Of a DNA stretch of 64,000 nucleotides, positions 45,105 through 56,824 are shown in pieces. The notes below the pieces were generated by a model. It was not told the origin of the DNA. It did not search any database and saw only the letters and a program-made list of their open reading frames with translations. The stretch spans positions 13,066,487-13,130,486 of the forward strand of contig JABAKD010000027.1 in NCBI GenBank assembly GCA_012845835.1, read 5' to 3'. A program made the position numbers and the translations under genes. This stretch comes from Undaria pinnatifida. Lineage: Eukaryota > Sar > Phaeophyceae > Laminariales > Alariaceae. Numbering within the stretch: the stretch's first letter is position 1; each line of letters opens with the position of its first letter.

Positions 45105-45305
45105 CTCACGGTCATGGGTATCACCTGGTAGACCCATCGTAGGCCCACAAGACCTACAGGATATCCATGGGTGATACGTAGGCCAGCAGTATAGACTCGT
45201 GGGCGACCTTTGGGGGACGTATGGGCCAGTCTATAACCCAATAGGCGATCCACGGGCAAAGCACGGGTCAGCACTACAATCTCACGGGTGATGCATGCTA
45301 TACCG
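45105..45305. repeat. degenerate GGCCCA/CATGGGTGA-type repeats
   Basis: Repeated short words TAGACCCATCGTAGGCCCA, CCATGGGTGATACGTAGGCC, ACGTATGGGCCAGT, TCACGGGTGATGCATGC. It looks like a decayed relative of the CCATGG islands. Confidence 0.4.
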
Positions 45306-45929
45306 GAACGATAATCGTTTCCGATCGAATGCAAGCCTAAAATCCGATACCCGATAAACACTCCGATATGTACCGGGTAAGATTCGATTGTTAAAAGTTC
45401 TGATGCCTATGCGACAAGCGGAATGCAAGGCGGAAATACGGAGATACGGTCATGCTTTCTTCTGGTCCCTCCCGTCGGTTTTCTCAACTCTATGCCATCT
45501 CAACAGGGGCATTAGAGCGACATCCGCTCCCGCGAGATGTACTCGTAAGGAGTTCGTATCGGATGTCTGGATGCTTTTTTCCGATCCGATTACGGATCCG
45601 ATTGCCGAAAAAGAGGAACATTCGATGCGATACAAAACACCCACAACCGTAGCTGCGAGGATGACTCTCGCCACGCATGTACGAAGCTTGAAGATTTTGG
45701 TATAATAAGTAGACACGGATCTCGTTTTAGACCACACCTATTCTCGCGCGTGCGTGTAAGAAGACTGGGCCTTCGGAACGCCAACGTAAATATAATTAGA
45801 TGTGTGCTCGGATACGGGTAGCACTTACACAATATGAGGCTCGTCAGGTGAGAAGTTATTATACCTCACCTTACCTGGAGTATATTCCACTTTGAGGGAA
45901 ACCGTAAAGTAAAATCTCCCCTGGGCTAC

Positions 45930-48080
45930 TCTGAAGGTGTAAGGCGTTATGGTCTCAGGGACCGACTACTGCTGTGCACGGTGTCCCCTGGCGCTGCCGT
46001 GGTCACTCACACGTGAGTTTCTGTGGATGTTGTATCAGTTCTTGCTGCCGGCTTGGCGCCTTCTGACGAGAACGGGGTCGAGTGTATCCCTTTCAGGCAG
46101 GCGATGAAGCCTACGAGGGGGGATTTGCCATAAATAATAAAGCCACAACGGGGGGGTATCATTATACTAGCCCACCCTGAAGGCCAGTATATGCAGATTG
46201 ATAGAAAGACCAAGTGGAGCTAAATCCATCCGGAGAATTTGGAGAATGGATCGACGTTGTAGCGCTTCACAACCTACTCCCACACCTCTAACTTGCCACG
46301 CAGAAGCCAGTTTGACGGGTTCAACACTAAGCAGGCACAAAACCTCCGACATACCAGCACATGAAAGCCAATGGAACGCGTATAGTGCGAGACAGACTTC
46401 AAAAATCCAAACATACCGGTACATGAAAGCCGGTGAAACGCGTACGAGGCCGACTCTCATGGGAGACAAGTCGGGAAACAAGCCAGGATTTCCCTTCGTC
46501 GTGTAGAAACCCCAGCGCAGTGGGGTCGATGGACATGAGTCATTTCCGATCAGTGTCCAAACAAACAAAAAACTGTGCTTTCCGCACACAGCAATTGACG
46601 CCGCCGATGACACCTCGCCCCGCAGGGCACGGGTGGGCGTTAAACCTTCGAGGCTGTATGCTCCACTGCTTTGACAATGCTCGCTGCCAAGTCTGAGGGC
46701 CGTTGATGTTGTGTAGCTGGAGTTTTCGCTTGAGACGTGAAAGGTTGACCCATTTCTGGACTACCGGCCAGATCTATCGCCCCAGAGAGGTCCACGATGT
46801 ACGGCAAAATCTCGTTGCACGTTCTGTGGTACCACCATTACGGAGTTGAAAGGTAGTGTGTGGTAAGGGCGGCTACTCTCAGCGCGCGTCGAGATGCAGA
46901 GGGGGGGGGGGGGGTCATTAGCTAGGAATATTGAACATTCATCACTATCAATACCCTAGAGAGGCTCCATACGATCGAGCAAGTATCGAATAATAAAAAG
47001 TCACAGCGTCTCGTCTAGTCAAACCGGTGCGACACTGGAGCATGATTACCTCTGGAGTAGCTATGCTAGGCGCCCGAATTGGAGGCCGAGGGGGGGGACC
47101 CTGCGTAGCCAAAGCGTCTTTGAGCAGTATGCATGGGGGGTCCAGCATTCTGGGTATCAGTTAAAATAGAGTGGCTTATGCTACTATTTACACTGCTGTA
47201 AAACGCGGTCAACTCAACGTGCCATATTTCGAGGGGTATTTAAGAGAGGCCAAGAGACCGCTTTGCTGCACCCGTGAAAAACCTAGCTCCTGTCTCGGGG
47301 CGAGCAGTCGAGCAGAAAAAAAAAATTGCTTGCTTTGCCGTACCCAGGACCAATCTAACGCTTGTCCTGGGACGAGCAGTAGTATCGCTGAGCTCGGTCT
47401 CGCCGCTGGCTGCGAGGGCGAGCCCGCGGCGGGGGTGGGCGAGAAGCAATACGAGGATCATCTGTTTTAGGCTACGCATTGAAAATTGTGTGGATAAATG
47501 AGCACAATTGCGAGCACTCGTTAACATGCATGTATGTCAGGTTACGAACGAGCGAGACAACAGGGGAATTCCAGAAAGAGTTAAACGTCTTCGTCGATGC
47601 GCAGGTCAGCGGCGGCTGAACCAAGCACACAGCGCGGCACGACGAAAAGTTGGCGGTTGTTACTACTATAAATATCACTCTCGTCCGTGGAAGGCAACGC
47701 AAAAAAGATCAGCAAGAAACTAGTTGAAAATCAACGAGCAGAGCTAAAGCAATGACCATCGAAGCGAGGAGGCCGAACGCACATAATACCAAAGACGCCA
47801 AGTCGAGACAAACACCAGTTGTGAAGGTGTAAGCGTTATTGTCGTCCTCGTGGCAGACTACTGCTATTCAGGGTGTCTCTGTTTTTCCACTGGTCACTCA
47901 CACGAGGGTTTATTTCGATGTTGTATATCTTGTATTAGTTCTTGCTGCCTGCCTGATGCGGTCTGGCAAGAAGGGCGGCGGGTTCATCTCATCAAGGCAA
48001 GCAACAACGCCTGTAAGGAAAAGCGCGGACACTTGCTATAAACAACAACGCCGCATCGGGGAAGAGGGGATAACACAACA
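45930..48080 (-). mobile_element. old LTR-type non-autonomous element
   Basis: Diverged direct repeats (45930-46166 and 47820-48080) share GAAGGTGTAAG, GACTACTGCT, GGTCACTCACACG and AGTTCTTGCTGCC in order. On the minus strand the right LTR ends CACCTTCACA and is followed two bases later by TGGTGTTTGTCTCG, a plausible primer-binding site, while a TCAGGGTGGGCTAG purine-rich tract precedes the other LTR. The 1.65-kb interior encodes no reverse transcriptase or integrase. No target duplication is visible. Confidence 0.55.
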
Positions 48081-48775
48081 CGACGTATCTAACGAAGAAT
48101 GTTGTAAAGTTCATGGAAAGGATCCATAGGTACAACGGGTAGTTCAGTATGGTTATGGGCCCCCGTCAGTGAGATTAGTCTGGGATCAAAACGGTGTCCT
48201 CTACCGTAACATGGCTCACGACGTATGCGTATCAAAACACCGCAGACTACATGGTAAAGAGGGCGGGTTCGAGCTCTTTAGTCGAAGCAGACGTCTTCTT
48301 GCCAAGCATCGAGGGGTTTCGGAAGACATGCAAGCAAGCGCACAATGTGCATAAGCTGTGTAAGCTTGCGTGCCGGTAGCCCTGGCGACGATATATCGAA
48401 AGCGGGTGCGTTTCATTGTTTTGCCCGCTACCGATCTCTGGTCATGCTCTCGACGTGAACGGCGATATTCCGTGGCAACTCCATAGACTCGTGGCGTTTA
48501 TGTCGAGCGAAACCGGAGGTTTGCTGCTGTAAGTTGTGTTTTATTAACTGCCGCTTCAGAAACAAACACTGTGATGTCCTCGGAATGGCAATCTCCGTTT
48601 TGCGCGTCAATAGACAGACGAACCTCAAAGGAGAAGAGATTTATCAATATGTGTTTTCGGCCACCGTACCCAAGACGTGGCATACTATAGATGGAAACCC
48701 ACTTAAGCTGCCCAACAACTATAGCACGATGGGATCCAGTGGGGAACTGAGCTTTTCCTGGCAAACATACCTGGT
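48081..48775. other. no supported gene
   Basis: Anonymous; overlapping short frames on both strands without motif. Confidence 0.35.
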
Positions 48776-49790
48776 GACGGGCTAGCACTTTTCGGTTGTA
48801 TTTTTTGGTGAACGGGGCTTCTCAACCACATGTACATGTCGCCGGAATGTCGTTGTATTTTGGCAATCAATATGGTTTGAACATTGTGTGTATACCTGCG
48901 TCGTGGCATTTTTCGTCAGGTTACACTTTCATGTTGATCAGAAAACAGTTTTCGGAGTTAAGATGACGATGACGATGACGATAAGGTGTGGAGCTCCTCG
49001 AGTGAACAGCCTCAGAAACAGCAATGGCTGGTGCACCTCTATGTTAAATTAAAGGTGGGGACACAGAGTGCCCCCTGCAGGTCTTCCAATTGAGCAGATC
49101 CTCGGAGAGTACTCACTTTCGTTTCCTTCGTAGAGATGTAGCTTTATTCGTTTCCACCAGATTCCGGGATAGCTTCTGAGATCGGAGGCACGTGCCTCCG
49201 ATCTACTTCCTAACTTTCCCGAATGTAAAACGCCAACCTTATCATACGAAACCCATCCATCCGATCTCAAATTCGGATAATTACAGGCCTTTCCAGGCCG
49301 TATCTTAACGCTAGCCCACCCTGATGAGTCGCATATGCAGAAATATGGGAGATTCGGGGAAACTCCGGTTCTACGAACTAGACCATGAGTCGAAGATGCG
49401 GCTCCTCAAAATCCACTCCCACACCTCTAACCGTCTGGCTATGGAGCCAGAAACACGCGAAGAAAATCAGTAGAATGAAACGCAGACCAGCCGACGACGC
49501 CGCATGTTAAATTAAAGGTGGGGGACACAGAGTGCCCCCTGCAGGTCTTCCAATTGAGCAGGTCCTCGGAGAGTACTCACTTTCGTTTCCTTCGTAGAGA
49601 TGTAGCTTTATTCGTTTCCACCAGAGTCCGGGATAGCTTCTGAGATCGGAGGCACGTGCCTCCGATCTACTTCCTAACTTTCCCGAATGTAAAACGCCAA
49701 CCTTATCATACGAAACCCATCCATCCGATCTCAAATTCGGTTAATTACAGGCCTTTCCAGGCCGTATCTTAACATCTACCGTAGCATGCG
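48776..49790 (+). mobile_element. MITE-A copy 10, interrupted by TRIM
   Basis: Body 48776-49041 with the usual core, ending GGTGCACCTCTA. The remainder of the right terminus, CCGTAGCATGCG, appears at 49779-49790 after the TRIM. A (GATGAC)n run at about 48962-48980 is a local expansion. Confidence 0.72.
49042..49774 (-). mobile_element. TRIM: miniature LTR retrotransposon, 733 bp
   Basis: LTRs 49042-49310 and 49505-49774 differ at about five positions. Each begins TGTTAAATTAAAG, and the outer end is TTAACA, giving a TG...CA, TGTTAA/TTAACA structure. The target duplication TCTA occupies 49038-49041 and 49775-49778. The 194-bp interior has no frame. Each LTR carries a perfect 26-bp palindrome centred on GGCACGTGCC (near 49190 and 49653). 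Minus orientation is inferred from a TCAGGGTGGGCTAG-type purine tract next to the left LTR, shared with the 45930 element. Confidence 0.88.
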
Positions 49791-50253
49791 CCCGGTTTTG
49801 ATATGATACTGTAGCGTCGCCGGAAGTGTAGATTCAGGATGATATTAGGAAAAAGACAGCACGGGGCGCATGTCAAATCCGCGCACGTAATAGTCAGAGC
49901 ACACCTATCTATATAGTTCGTCTCGCGCAATATGCCAATACAGAGTCAACGGGGTATATCTGACTCTCATGACCCTTCCCTCCGTTCCACGTGCCACATG
50001 AATCGGTAAATTGGCCAAGCTTCCGAAACCCTCCCTACGCTTGCAAGTAAGTGCAAGATCTCGGGGCTTATGCGTGCCGTTAGACTACCTATTATCGGAA
50101 ATTATTGATAGGCCCTCAGAACTGTAAGTTTTAGGCCGACGGTAGTCGATTTACCCCGAACACGGCCAAAATCACCGATGGACTGGTCAGGATGCTCACC
50201 GTAGTTTTCCTAGAGCTTTCTGCCGTGCTTTAGCGTTCTCCAGAGTCGAGTCG

Positions 50254-50494
50254 TTCTACGGTAGCCCCCCCAACGTTTTTTAACGTAATCGCCGGTTTGG
50301 AAACCATCTCCCTGTCGCATCTATCTCCTGAAATACGGTACCCCTTGCCACCCCGACGTCATCGTTCGATAGTCATTTGCAAACGAACAAAATGTATGAA
50401 GGCCTTTTTCTCACAGCATCCTTCCTCGTGTCGAGCAGCCACGAAACGTTGGTTAATAAAAAAAGGCTGTTTTTGGGGGGTGGTTATCGTAGAA
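50254..50494 (+). mobile_element. MITE-C copy 2
   Basis: Termini TTCTACGGTAGCCCCCCCAA and GGGGGGTGGTTATCGTAGAA are inverted. Block A near 1280-1295 is uninterrupted at this point. Confidence 0.8.
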
Positions 50495-51070
50495 TCAGCT
50501 GAATCGTACTTTGATCGTTCGTCAAATTTGCCACTTCTTCTGACGACAAAACGATTTTTAGGCGAAATCCTCAAAAGTTCTGTTTTTTTTTGCCTCAATT
50601 CCGACCAACAGTTGACACACGTTTCTGAAAGCTGATTGGTTGCGCCAAATATCGAAATGATACCCTGGAGAAGCGGAGTACTGCTCTAGGAAGCCTTCGG
50701 AAAACTACGGGGTGGATCTTGAGGAGTATATCCATCGGCTGTTTTTACGGTCCACCCGAGCAAAACAGGTATGTTGGGCCTAGAGCTCAATATTCTGAGA
50801 GCCAAAATATGTTTTCACGTAGTTTTTGGTCTTACAGGGGAGCCCTGCCCCCTGTCGCTTAGACCGGTAACATCAAATAAAATGGTCTACTCATAGTTGC
50901 CGCTCTTTGTGTGTAGAGCTAGGCTAAGATCACATCTCCCCGAAACATTATTGTGCTATACGACGTTGTATTTGTGGTTCGTATGCTCAAGGCAGCGAGT
51001 GACCAGGCGATACTTCGTCTTGTTACCGTTACGGATGTTTCTGTTTTTCGGGAGGATGTACACGTAGACT

Positions 51071-51166
51071 ATATATTATACAAATGAAAATACACTCCGA
51101 CTAGCTGTGAGATCGAAGATTTTGTCGAAACTCATGTTTGGAAGCTTTGTGTGATACTCCGATCGC
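51071..51166 (-). mobile_element. CTR 3'-terminal fragment, about 95 bp
   Basis: Only the shared terminus and the first about 95 bp (AAATACACTCCGACTAGCTG-type through ACTCCGATCGCG). Absent from block A near 1955. The shortest copy. Confidence 0.75.
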
Positions 51167-51723
51167 GTATTTATATGTACCTGGTATAGTCTAATGGGGC
51201 TGTTGAAGTTTATACAATCCATGTCATCAACAACTATATAATTGTTTTCAAGGCACAATGCTTACCATTATTTATGGAGACGACATTCTGGCACAATATA
51301 TGCGTCAGATTTTGAGTATCTTTTGAGTTTCACAGCTAGCTACTTATTTATCAATAGCCCGTTCACCGCTACTTCAGGATCGAAGCGACATCAATAAGCA
51401 GTGCACTACCTACTACAGTATATCGACGATGTGCTACAAAAATGGCTCACCTCTGACTCCAAGTACGACACAGTTGTTAGTTCCCAAATCAGGGCTACAA
51501 CAATTAAATTATTAATAATAGCCAGTGTAGTTGTTCGATCAGAGCTTGCATTTGGAGCTCCATGCATTAGTCCACGCACACCCTTGAACACCGTTGAACA
51601 CCTCGAGTGGCACGAGCTTCGGCAGAGATACCGATCGTATTTATTTCTGGAGCTGCTCATCACTTGAGTGAGCTATATGATCTATAATATACTCTCCAAT
51701 ATATTGTATATACATACTGTATA

Positions 51724-52428
51724 TACGCCCCACCTAATATCGAAATCCGCCAGAGTAATAAACACTTCCACGCCCTGGATATCGCCTCGTTATCGTTTTA
51801 GAGCCGTCCATGCCGCTGCTGCAATCCCCACCCGCCCCCATCCCCAACGCCCCCTCCTTCCCCACCACCCGCACCATCGCCTAGACCTAGCACCACGCGT
51901 ATAGCAAACCCCTACATCTATGCGACCTAAACCCCCCCCCCCCCCCCCGCCCCCCGCCCCCCCCCGACACATCCCCCCCCCCCTACCCCACAAGAAGGAT
52001 TTATAGTTTCCACGCATAAATTGGCCTGCCCCACCCGTCCCCTCCCCCCCCTCCCCCCCTCCCCGCCACCCTTTTGATAAAAATCAGGCCCCCACGTCCT
52101 TCAAAACTCCGCCCTCCCCTCACCGGTCATTCGACTTATAGTATTCATTTGATAAACTGATGCATTTCCTTCCACAGCTGTCAGATTTTGTCCCCCTTAG
52201 AAACGGTTTTTATAGTTTCCGCGCACAGACTGCCTAACATCACCTTGTTGACCCTGATAGCTACACTGTAGTTGCAAGGGGAGTCGCCGACCTATATCCT
52301 TAATAATGAGGACACACAACCCGTAATACGCGCGATCGGAGTATCACACACAGCTTACGAAGATGAGTTTCGACAAAATATTCGATCTCACAGCTGGAGT
52401 GTATTTTAATTTTTATAATATATTATTA
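51724..52428 (+). mobile_element. CTR element copy, C-rich orientation
   Basis: Starts within the GCCCCACCTAATATCGAAAT block and ends with the shared terminus CTCACAGCTGGAGTGTATTT and tail ATTTTTATAATATATT, directly before block B'. Poly-C runs near 51929-51966. Confidence 0.75.
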
Positions 52429-53204
52429 TGCCAAACCAAAACCTGAATGCGGGAAGAAATGATAGTACGAAACCCCATGAGCGCTCCCTCAGTCTAGCAA
52501 CGGGTACGACAATGTACAACAAGAACCATATTGTTCAAACAAAGGCGGCATTCCACCGATATTATGTAGTGTCGTCATTGGTTGGGGAGATTGGTCGAAT
52601 TGATATGATTGGTATAATCGTGGAGACTTATCAGTCAGAAATATATCCAAGCCAAAACGTTCGCTGTACCCCTCCGGGTTTTGGGTATATATATGGTAGT
52701 ACGGCGTCACTTGGCCGCAGAGCATGCCGCTCGATGATGAGGTCAGTCATATATCAGAAGTTCGATCGTGAGATCAGTTGTGAGGTCAATCAAGCATGAA
52801 TGAGGTCAATCATAAGGCCAATCATGAGGCCAATTACAAGGTCAATCATGAGGTCACCCGTGACGAGACCGCAAGGTAGCTGCTTTTTTTTGCGTGATTC
52901 TCACCCCTGTCTAAGCCACAACCGGAAGTGCCACAAACAGTCCAGACTTTCTGCATAAACGGGGCGCCTCAAGCAAGGTGAACGTCTCAAATGGTTATTA
53001 TTGGCGAAGTAAGTGCCTTCCACTGTATATTCCGAGTCTGAATTTCGTGGCATCAGTTCAACCACCACTTGCGGTAGCACGCTTACCAATTTCTCGCCCT
53101 AGCTAGGACAAAAATGTTGTAGCACGCTCCTAAAAATATCCCACACTAAAAATAATGTTTACTTAGAGTAGCTTGTCCCCCACAATGAATGTGAGTGCCG
53201 TTCC

Positions 53205-53530
53205 ACAGGGGGGCTGACGCCTTCTTCTACGGACCAAAAAGGTGCTGCATGTAGGGAGGTAAGTTTTTGGGCCTCTTTTAGCAGTGATGGCTCGGGCTCA
53301 CTCGCGCAAAATTTTCCCCTGCTCGGTTGCGGTCTTTATGCGTCGTGCTGTTTTAATTGGTGATACGAATCTACGATGGACTGGATGGACAGCTACGCTG
53401 CGCCCGAACGAATCGCCTAAATAAAGCAATTTTGTGGATGAGATTCAGAGTCACTCGTGCGAGTGAGTGGTGAAAACCCGGGAGGTAGTGAAAAATGAGG
53501 TGCCCTTCTTGCTACCGTATGATGATGCAT
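53205..53530 (+). mobile_element. MITE-B copy 4
   Basis: Contains CTCACTCGCGCAAAATTTTC, TTGATACGAATC-like and GAGTCACTCGTGCGAGTGAG segments and GTAGTGAAAAATGAGGTGCC near the right end, as in other copies. Confidence 0.62.
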
Positions 53531-53604
53531 AGCCTCGTTCTACAACAGAGGTGTCCCTTTTTGCTGAAACGTTTTCTGAATGACTGGGCTCCTTTAACCT
53601 ATAC

Positions 53605-53802
53605 TTCGAAGTATTATAATAAAAATGGAAATACACTCCAGCTACGTAGCTGCGAGATCGAGGATTTTGTCGACACTCATACTTGCAAGCTGTGTGTGAT
53701 ACTCCGCTCGTGCGTATTACGGGTTGTGTGTCCTCATTAAGGATATAGGCCGGCGACTCCCCTTGCAACTACAATGTAGCTATCAGGGTCAAAATGGTGA
53801 CC
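53605..53802 (-). mobile_element. CTR 3'-terminal fragment, about 195 bp
   Basis: Terminus (GAAATACACTCCAGCTACGT) plus the leading block through CAATGTAGCTATCAGGGTCA. Interrupts sequence that is continuous in block B near 8225. Confidence 0.78.
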
Positions 53803-54215
53803 TATATGTATGTACGTATACAAACGTCGGATTTTCCTTCTTGTTCTTGAATGTTATCGTCGAGCCGTCCCGCTGAATGAAGCAGAAGAAGTTGCAGAGC
53901 TCTCGACAACTTGCGGGGCTTGACATCTCTTCGTCCGAAACATGACTTCGAAGACGTTCGCTCGCGCAACCCCGACCGATACAAGTATACTTCTATGTGC
54001 TAGTCCTGAAACAATTATACTCTTCTTGAAAAAATCTCGTCCTAACCGATAGGTCTAAACTATAGTTTTCCACGCTCTTCGACGAGCTTCATCATCAGCC
54101 AGAAAAGATTTGACGCAAAAAGCGCAATATCCTACTACTGTGATGTGGGATGAGCCGTTGTTGTGTACCTACTAGTAATACAATAGGCCACACCATCATT
54201 GTTCGTCGGGTGCTG

Positions 54216-55119
54216 CTGTTGGACGCAATACCGTACATTTCTTCGAAAGGACAGTTTGTTTAACACCGACGAAATAACATACTTAAACACGATACTGGGG
54301 GGTCCCACCAACGGATGGACGTGTAGGATCGGGTGCTTGCAAGGGGAATCGGCGGTGACCACTCTCGAGGCTCACGCGTCTCACGTGCGTAGCTCTGCGA
54401 ATACAGCAGAGCACACGACGAGCGGAACGACACCCCCCTTGCCAATAGATAGGCGTGCAGTAGAAGCTGCAGTCTACTGGTGGTGTAGTCTAGAACCTTT
54501 TTTCCTTATCAATATTATTATCCGAAGGACGCGCCAGCTACCGTTGGGCTGCGAAAACAACTGAGTTAAATCGACACACGACGCATATGAAAATATGTGG
54601 AGGTGTGGTAAGCTTAAGCTCTACCAGATATTTTTTTTTTTACCCCATCCGCCGGAGGATAAATATTAGGGTACTAATATATAGTACTAATATATAGCAC
54701 TAATACATAGTACTAATAGTATAGCGCTATACTAATTATTATGCTAATGATAGTAGTACCGAGCTCAAGAGCGAGGAAGGAATTTCAATCGGCATACATA
54801 CATACCTCTACCTCGTAGCATTACTATGCGTCGGTTATAATGGCAAAAATTATTTTGGGATCACTGCGCCTCGAGCGCTGTACACAAGAGTATTGACGTA
54901 TTAAGAGACTGGTTGACGCCCTACCCACCTCTTTGGGGCTGCACGCGTGCTTTTGGGGTCTTCTAGACTTGAATTTAATGCGATGATATAGGTTTTGATA
55001 ATAATAGCATAATAACAGTAAGGGTTACAGCAAGCAGCTGTCTGTGCTGCAGAGGGCGGCTGTAGAAGAAGCGTGTTGTGATCACGTGCGCCCGGCTAAC
55101 ATCAAAAAAAGTAATATGT
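54216..55119. other. spacer between B' and C'
   Basis: Holds a SINE-1 copy (54515-54720) and anonymous sequence. A 121-codon plus frame (54199-54564) is not recognisable. Confidence 0.4.
54515..54720 (+). mobile_element. SINE-1 copy with altered tail
   Basis: ACGCGCCAGCTACCGTTGGG through CCCATCCGCCGGAGGATAAA matches the other copies in reverse. The tail has become a TACTAATATATAG-type simple repeat (54665-54720). About 15 percent diverged by eye, thus older. Confidence 0.75.
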
Positions 55120-55916
55120 AGTCGGACGTCGAGTTCGTGCGTACGTAATGTTGCCTTTTCTGCGGACTTCTCTCCGGGTAGGTGGTGTTGTTATACCTGC
55201 TTTGGGAGCATTTCGTGAATCATGTGGACGCAAAACTCGTTCATGCTGCCCACTGTCGGACGGCAAAAATACGCAACCCGAGCTACTATAGAGTTGGCAA
55301 AACTTCAGCTAAGATATTTTCTGAATGACGCGGGCTCCTCGACGCACATTAAATACAGTAAAATTGTGACGAGATGGCATTCTTGGCACTTTGCAAAATA
55401 AATGGTATTCTTGCGTTGCCATGCCATGATGTATGGGTTTGTTTGTCATTTGGTTGGTTGCACTTTCAGTTTTGCTCAAAGTCGGTCTTTGGGAAAGGTA
55501 GGTGTAGATAGAGCAGTTGGTCAAGTAAGAAACCACAGAAAAAATAGGCTGCACTCTTACCGTACTTAGCACGTACGACGTGTCGAAACTATTAATATTA
55601 ATAAAGAGTCAAGAAGCCCAAGACGGTGCTTGCTGCAGGCAGTGAAAGCCAGTGTTGGAATTGCGATCCGGTAGGGTGCAGCTAAACTACCACGTGTAAG
55701 ACTGCTCACACGGCGTATGCCAGTTAGTATGGCCCACCGGCCGGTCTCTACGCCGGGGTATATGCGTTTGCTACTGATTCTATTCTGGAAACATTATTTT
55801 CCGATAGAATATGCAGTAGGGTTCTTCTATTATTATAGATGGTCTTCATACTCGGAACGCGAACGCAAAACACGCACAGTACTGCAGTTTTAGCGGATTT
55901 AAAAACGCTCCACTCC

Positions 55917-56042
55917 GGAGATCCGTATCGCGATGCTGCTGCCGTCGACGAGCACGGGGCGTAAACTGGTATACCCTGCAGAGATCCGTATCGTGATGCT
56001 GCTGCCGTCGACGAGCACGGGGCGTAAACTGGTACGTACGTG
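55917..56042 (+). repeat. 63-bp tandem duplication
   Basis: GAGATCCGTATCGCGATGCT and GAGATCCGTATCGTGATGCT begin the two units, each containing CCGTCGACGAGCACGGGGCG. Block C has a single unit near 11550-11605. Confidence 0.9.
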
Positions 56043-56621
56043 CCCCCTTCAGAACCGCAGTCATGTGTGTCGAGATGCATGCTGCGATAGATGGGCACCT
56101 GAAAATTTCCGAGGCTTCTAAGTTGTATGTAATGTAGAGAAAATCGTTACCTCGCCCTAAAAACTCACTTTCAGGAAAAATGCGCGCTGAACAAGAAAGC
56201 ATCTCCCATGGCGTTGACTAGAGGGTTGCTACAAACGATGTTGTTGTGAATCATAAGATGATATTCGATCCACGCTGACTAAATAATGCAGTCCCTCGAT
56301 GGTGGAGCCCCGCCGGGTTAAAAAACCGTTTGGGACCCGAAATAAGTACGCGTCACGCACCGTTTCAAACCAGACCAGAGCAGGGATACTTTTTCGGCCG
56401 CAGTAAAAAGATGTATATTAGAAGCTGTCCTTCGCGAGTTCACTCTCGTCGCGCGACAGCGTTGAGTTTATGACGCCAGGGTCTACAGTCAAAGGGGCAA
56501 GCGACGACGTCTTACAAGCACGGCAATGTGTTGCAGCTTTGGGCGTCACAACAAGCTGCTTACCGTTTGTATGCTATGTGGTGCGTATTCTAAATACGAT
56601 AATTCCACTGCAAGTGTGCAG

Positions 56622-56824
56622 TTTTTTTTTTTTTTTTTTTTTTTTATCCTCCGGCGGATGGGGAAAAATAAAGCTTTAGCTCACCACACTTCCGCGTATT
56701 TTCATACGCGTCGTGTGTCGATTTAACTCAGTTGCTTTCGCAGCCCAACGCTAGCTGGCGCACCCTTCGAGTCCCATTGTAGGTATAGCGTAAGCTGTCC
56801 CTATCATTGGTAAGCTGTCCCTAT
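56622..56824 (-). mobile_element. SINE-1 copy, recent, with 11-bp target duplication
   Basis: Poly-T 56622-56645 then CCTCCGGCGGATGGGGAAAA and the full body. CAAGTGTGCAG flanks it at 56611-56621 and 56825-56835. The paralogous site in block C (about 12461-12475, CTGCAAATGCAGTGTAC) is uninterrupted. Confidence 0.92.

Larger units (their letters stand above)
49830..51655. repeat. paralogous block A'
   Basis: Counterpart of 575-2650. Lacks MITE-A copies 1 and 2; gains MITE-C copy 2 and a CTR terminal fragment. Non-coding in all frames. Confidence 0.75.
52429..54215. repeat. paralogous block B'
   Basis: Counterpart of 7080-8620. Contains MITE-B copy 4 in the shared position and a CTR fragment absent from block B. 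Confidence 0.72.

Noticed and set aside
46167..46613. 148-codon minus-strand frame inside the old LTR element as a retroviral-type protein
   Set aside because: No reverse transcriptase, integrase or gag motif; it crosses a local tandem repeat.
49321..49343. CTGATGA...GAAA in the TRIM interior as a hammerhead ribozyme core
   Set aside because: The sequence between the boxes cannot form a proper stem II and no stems I and III were found.
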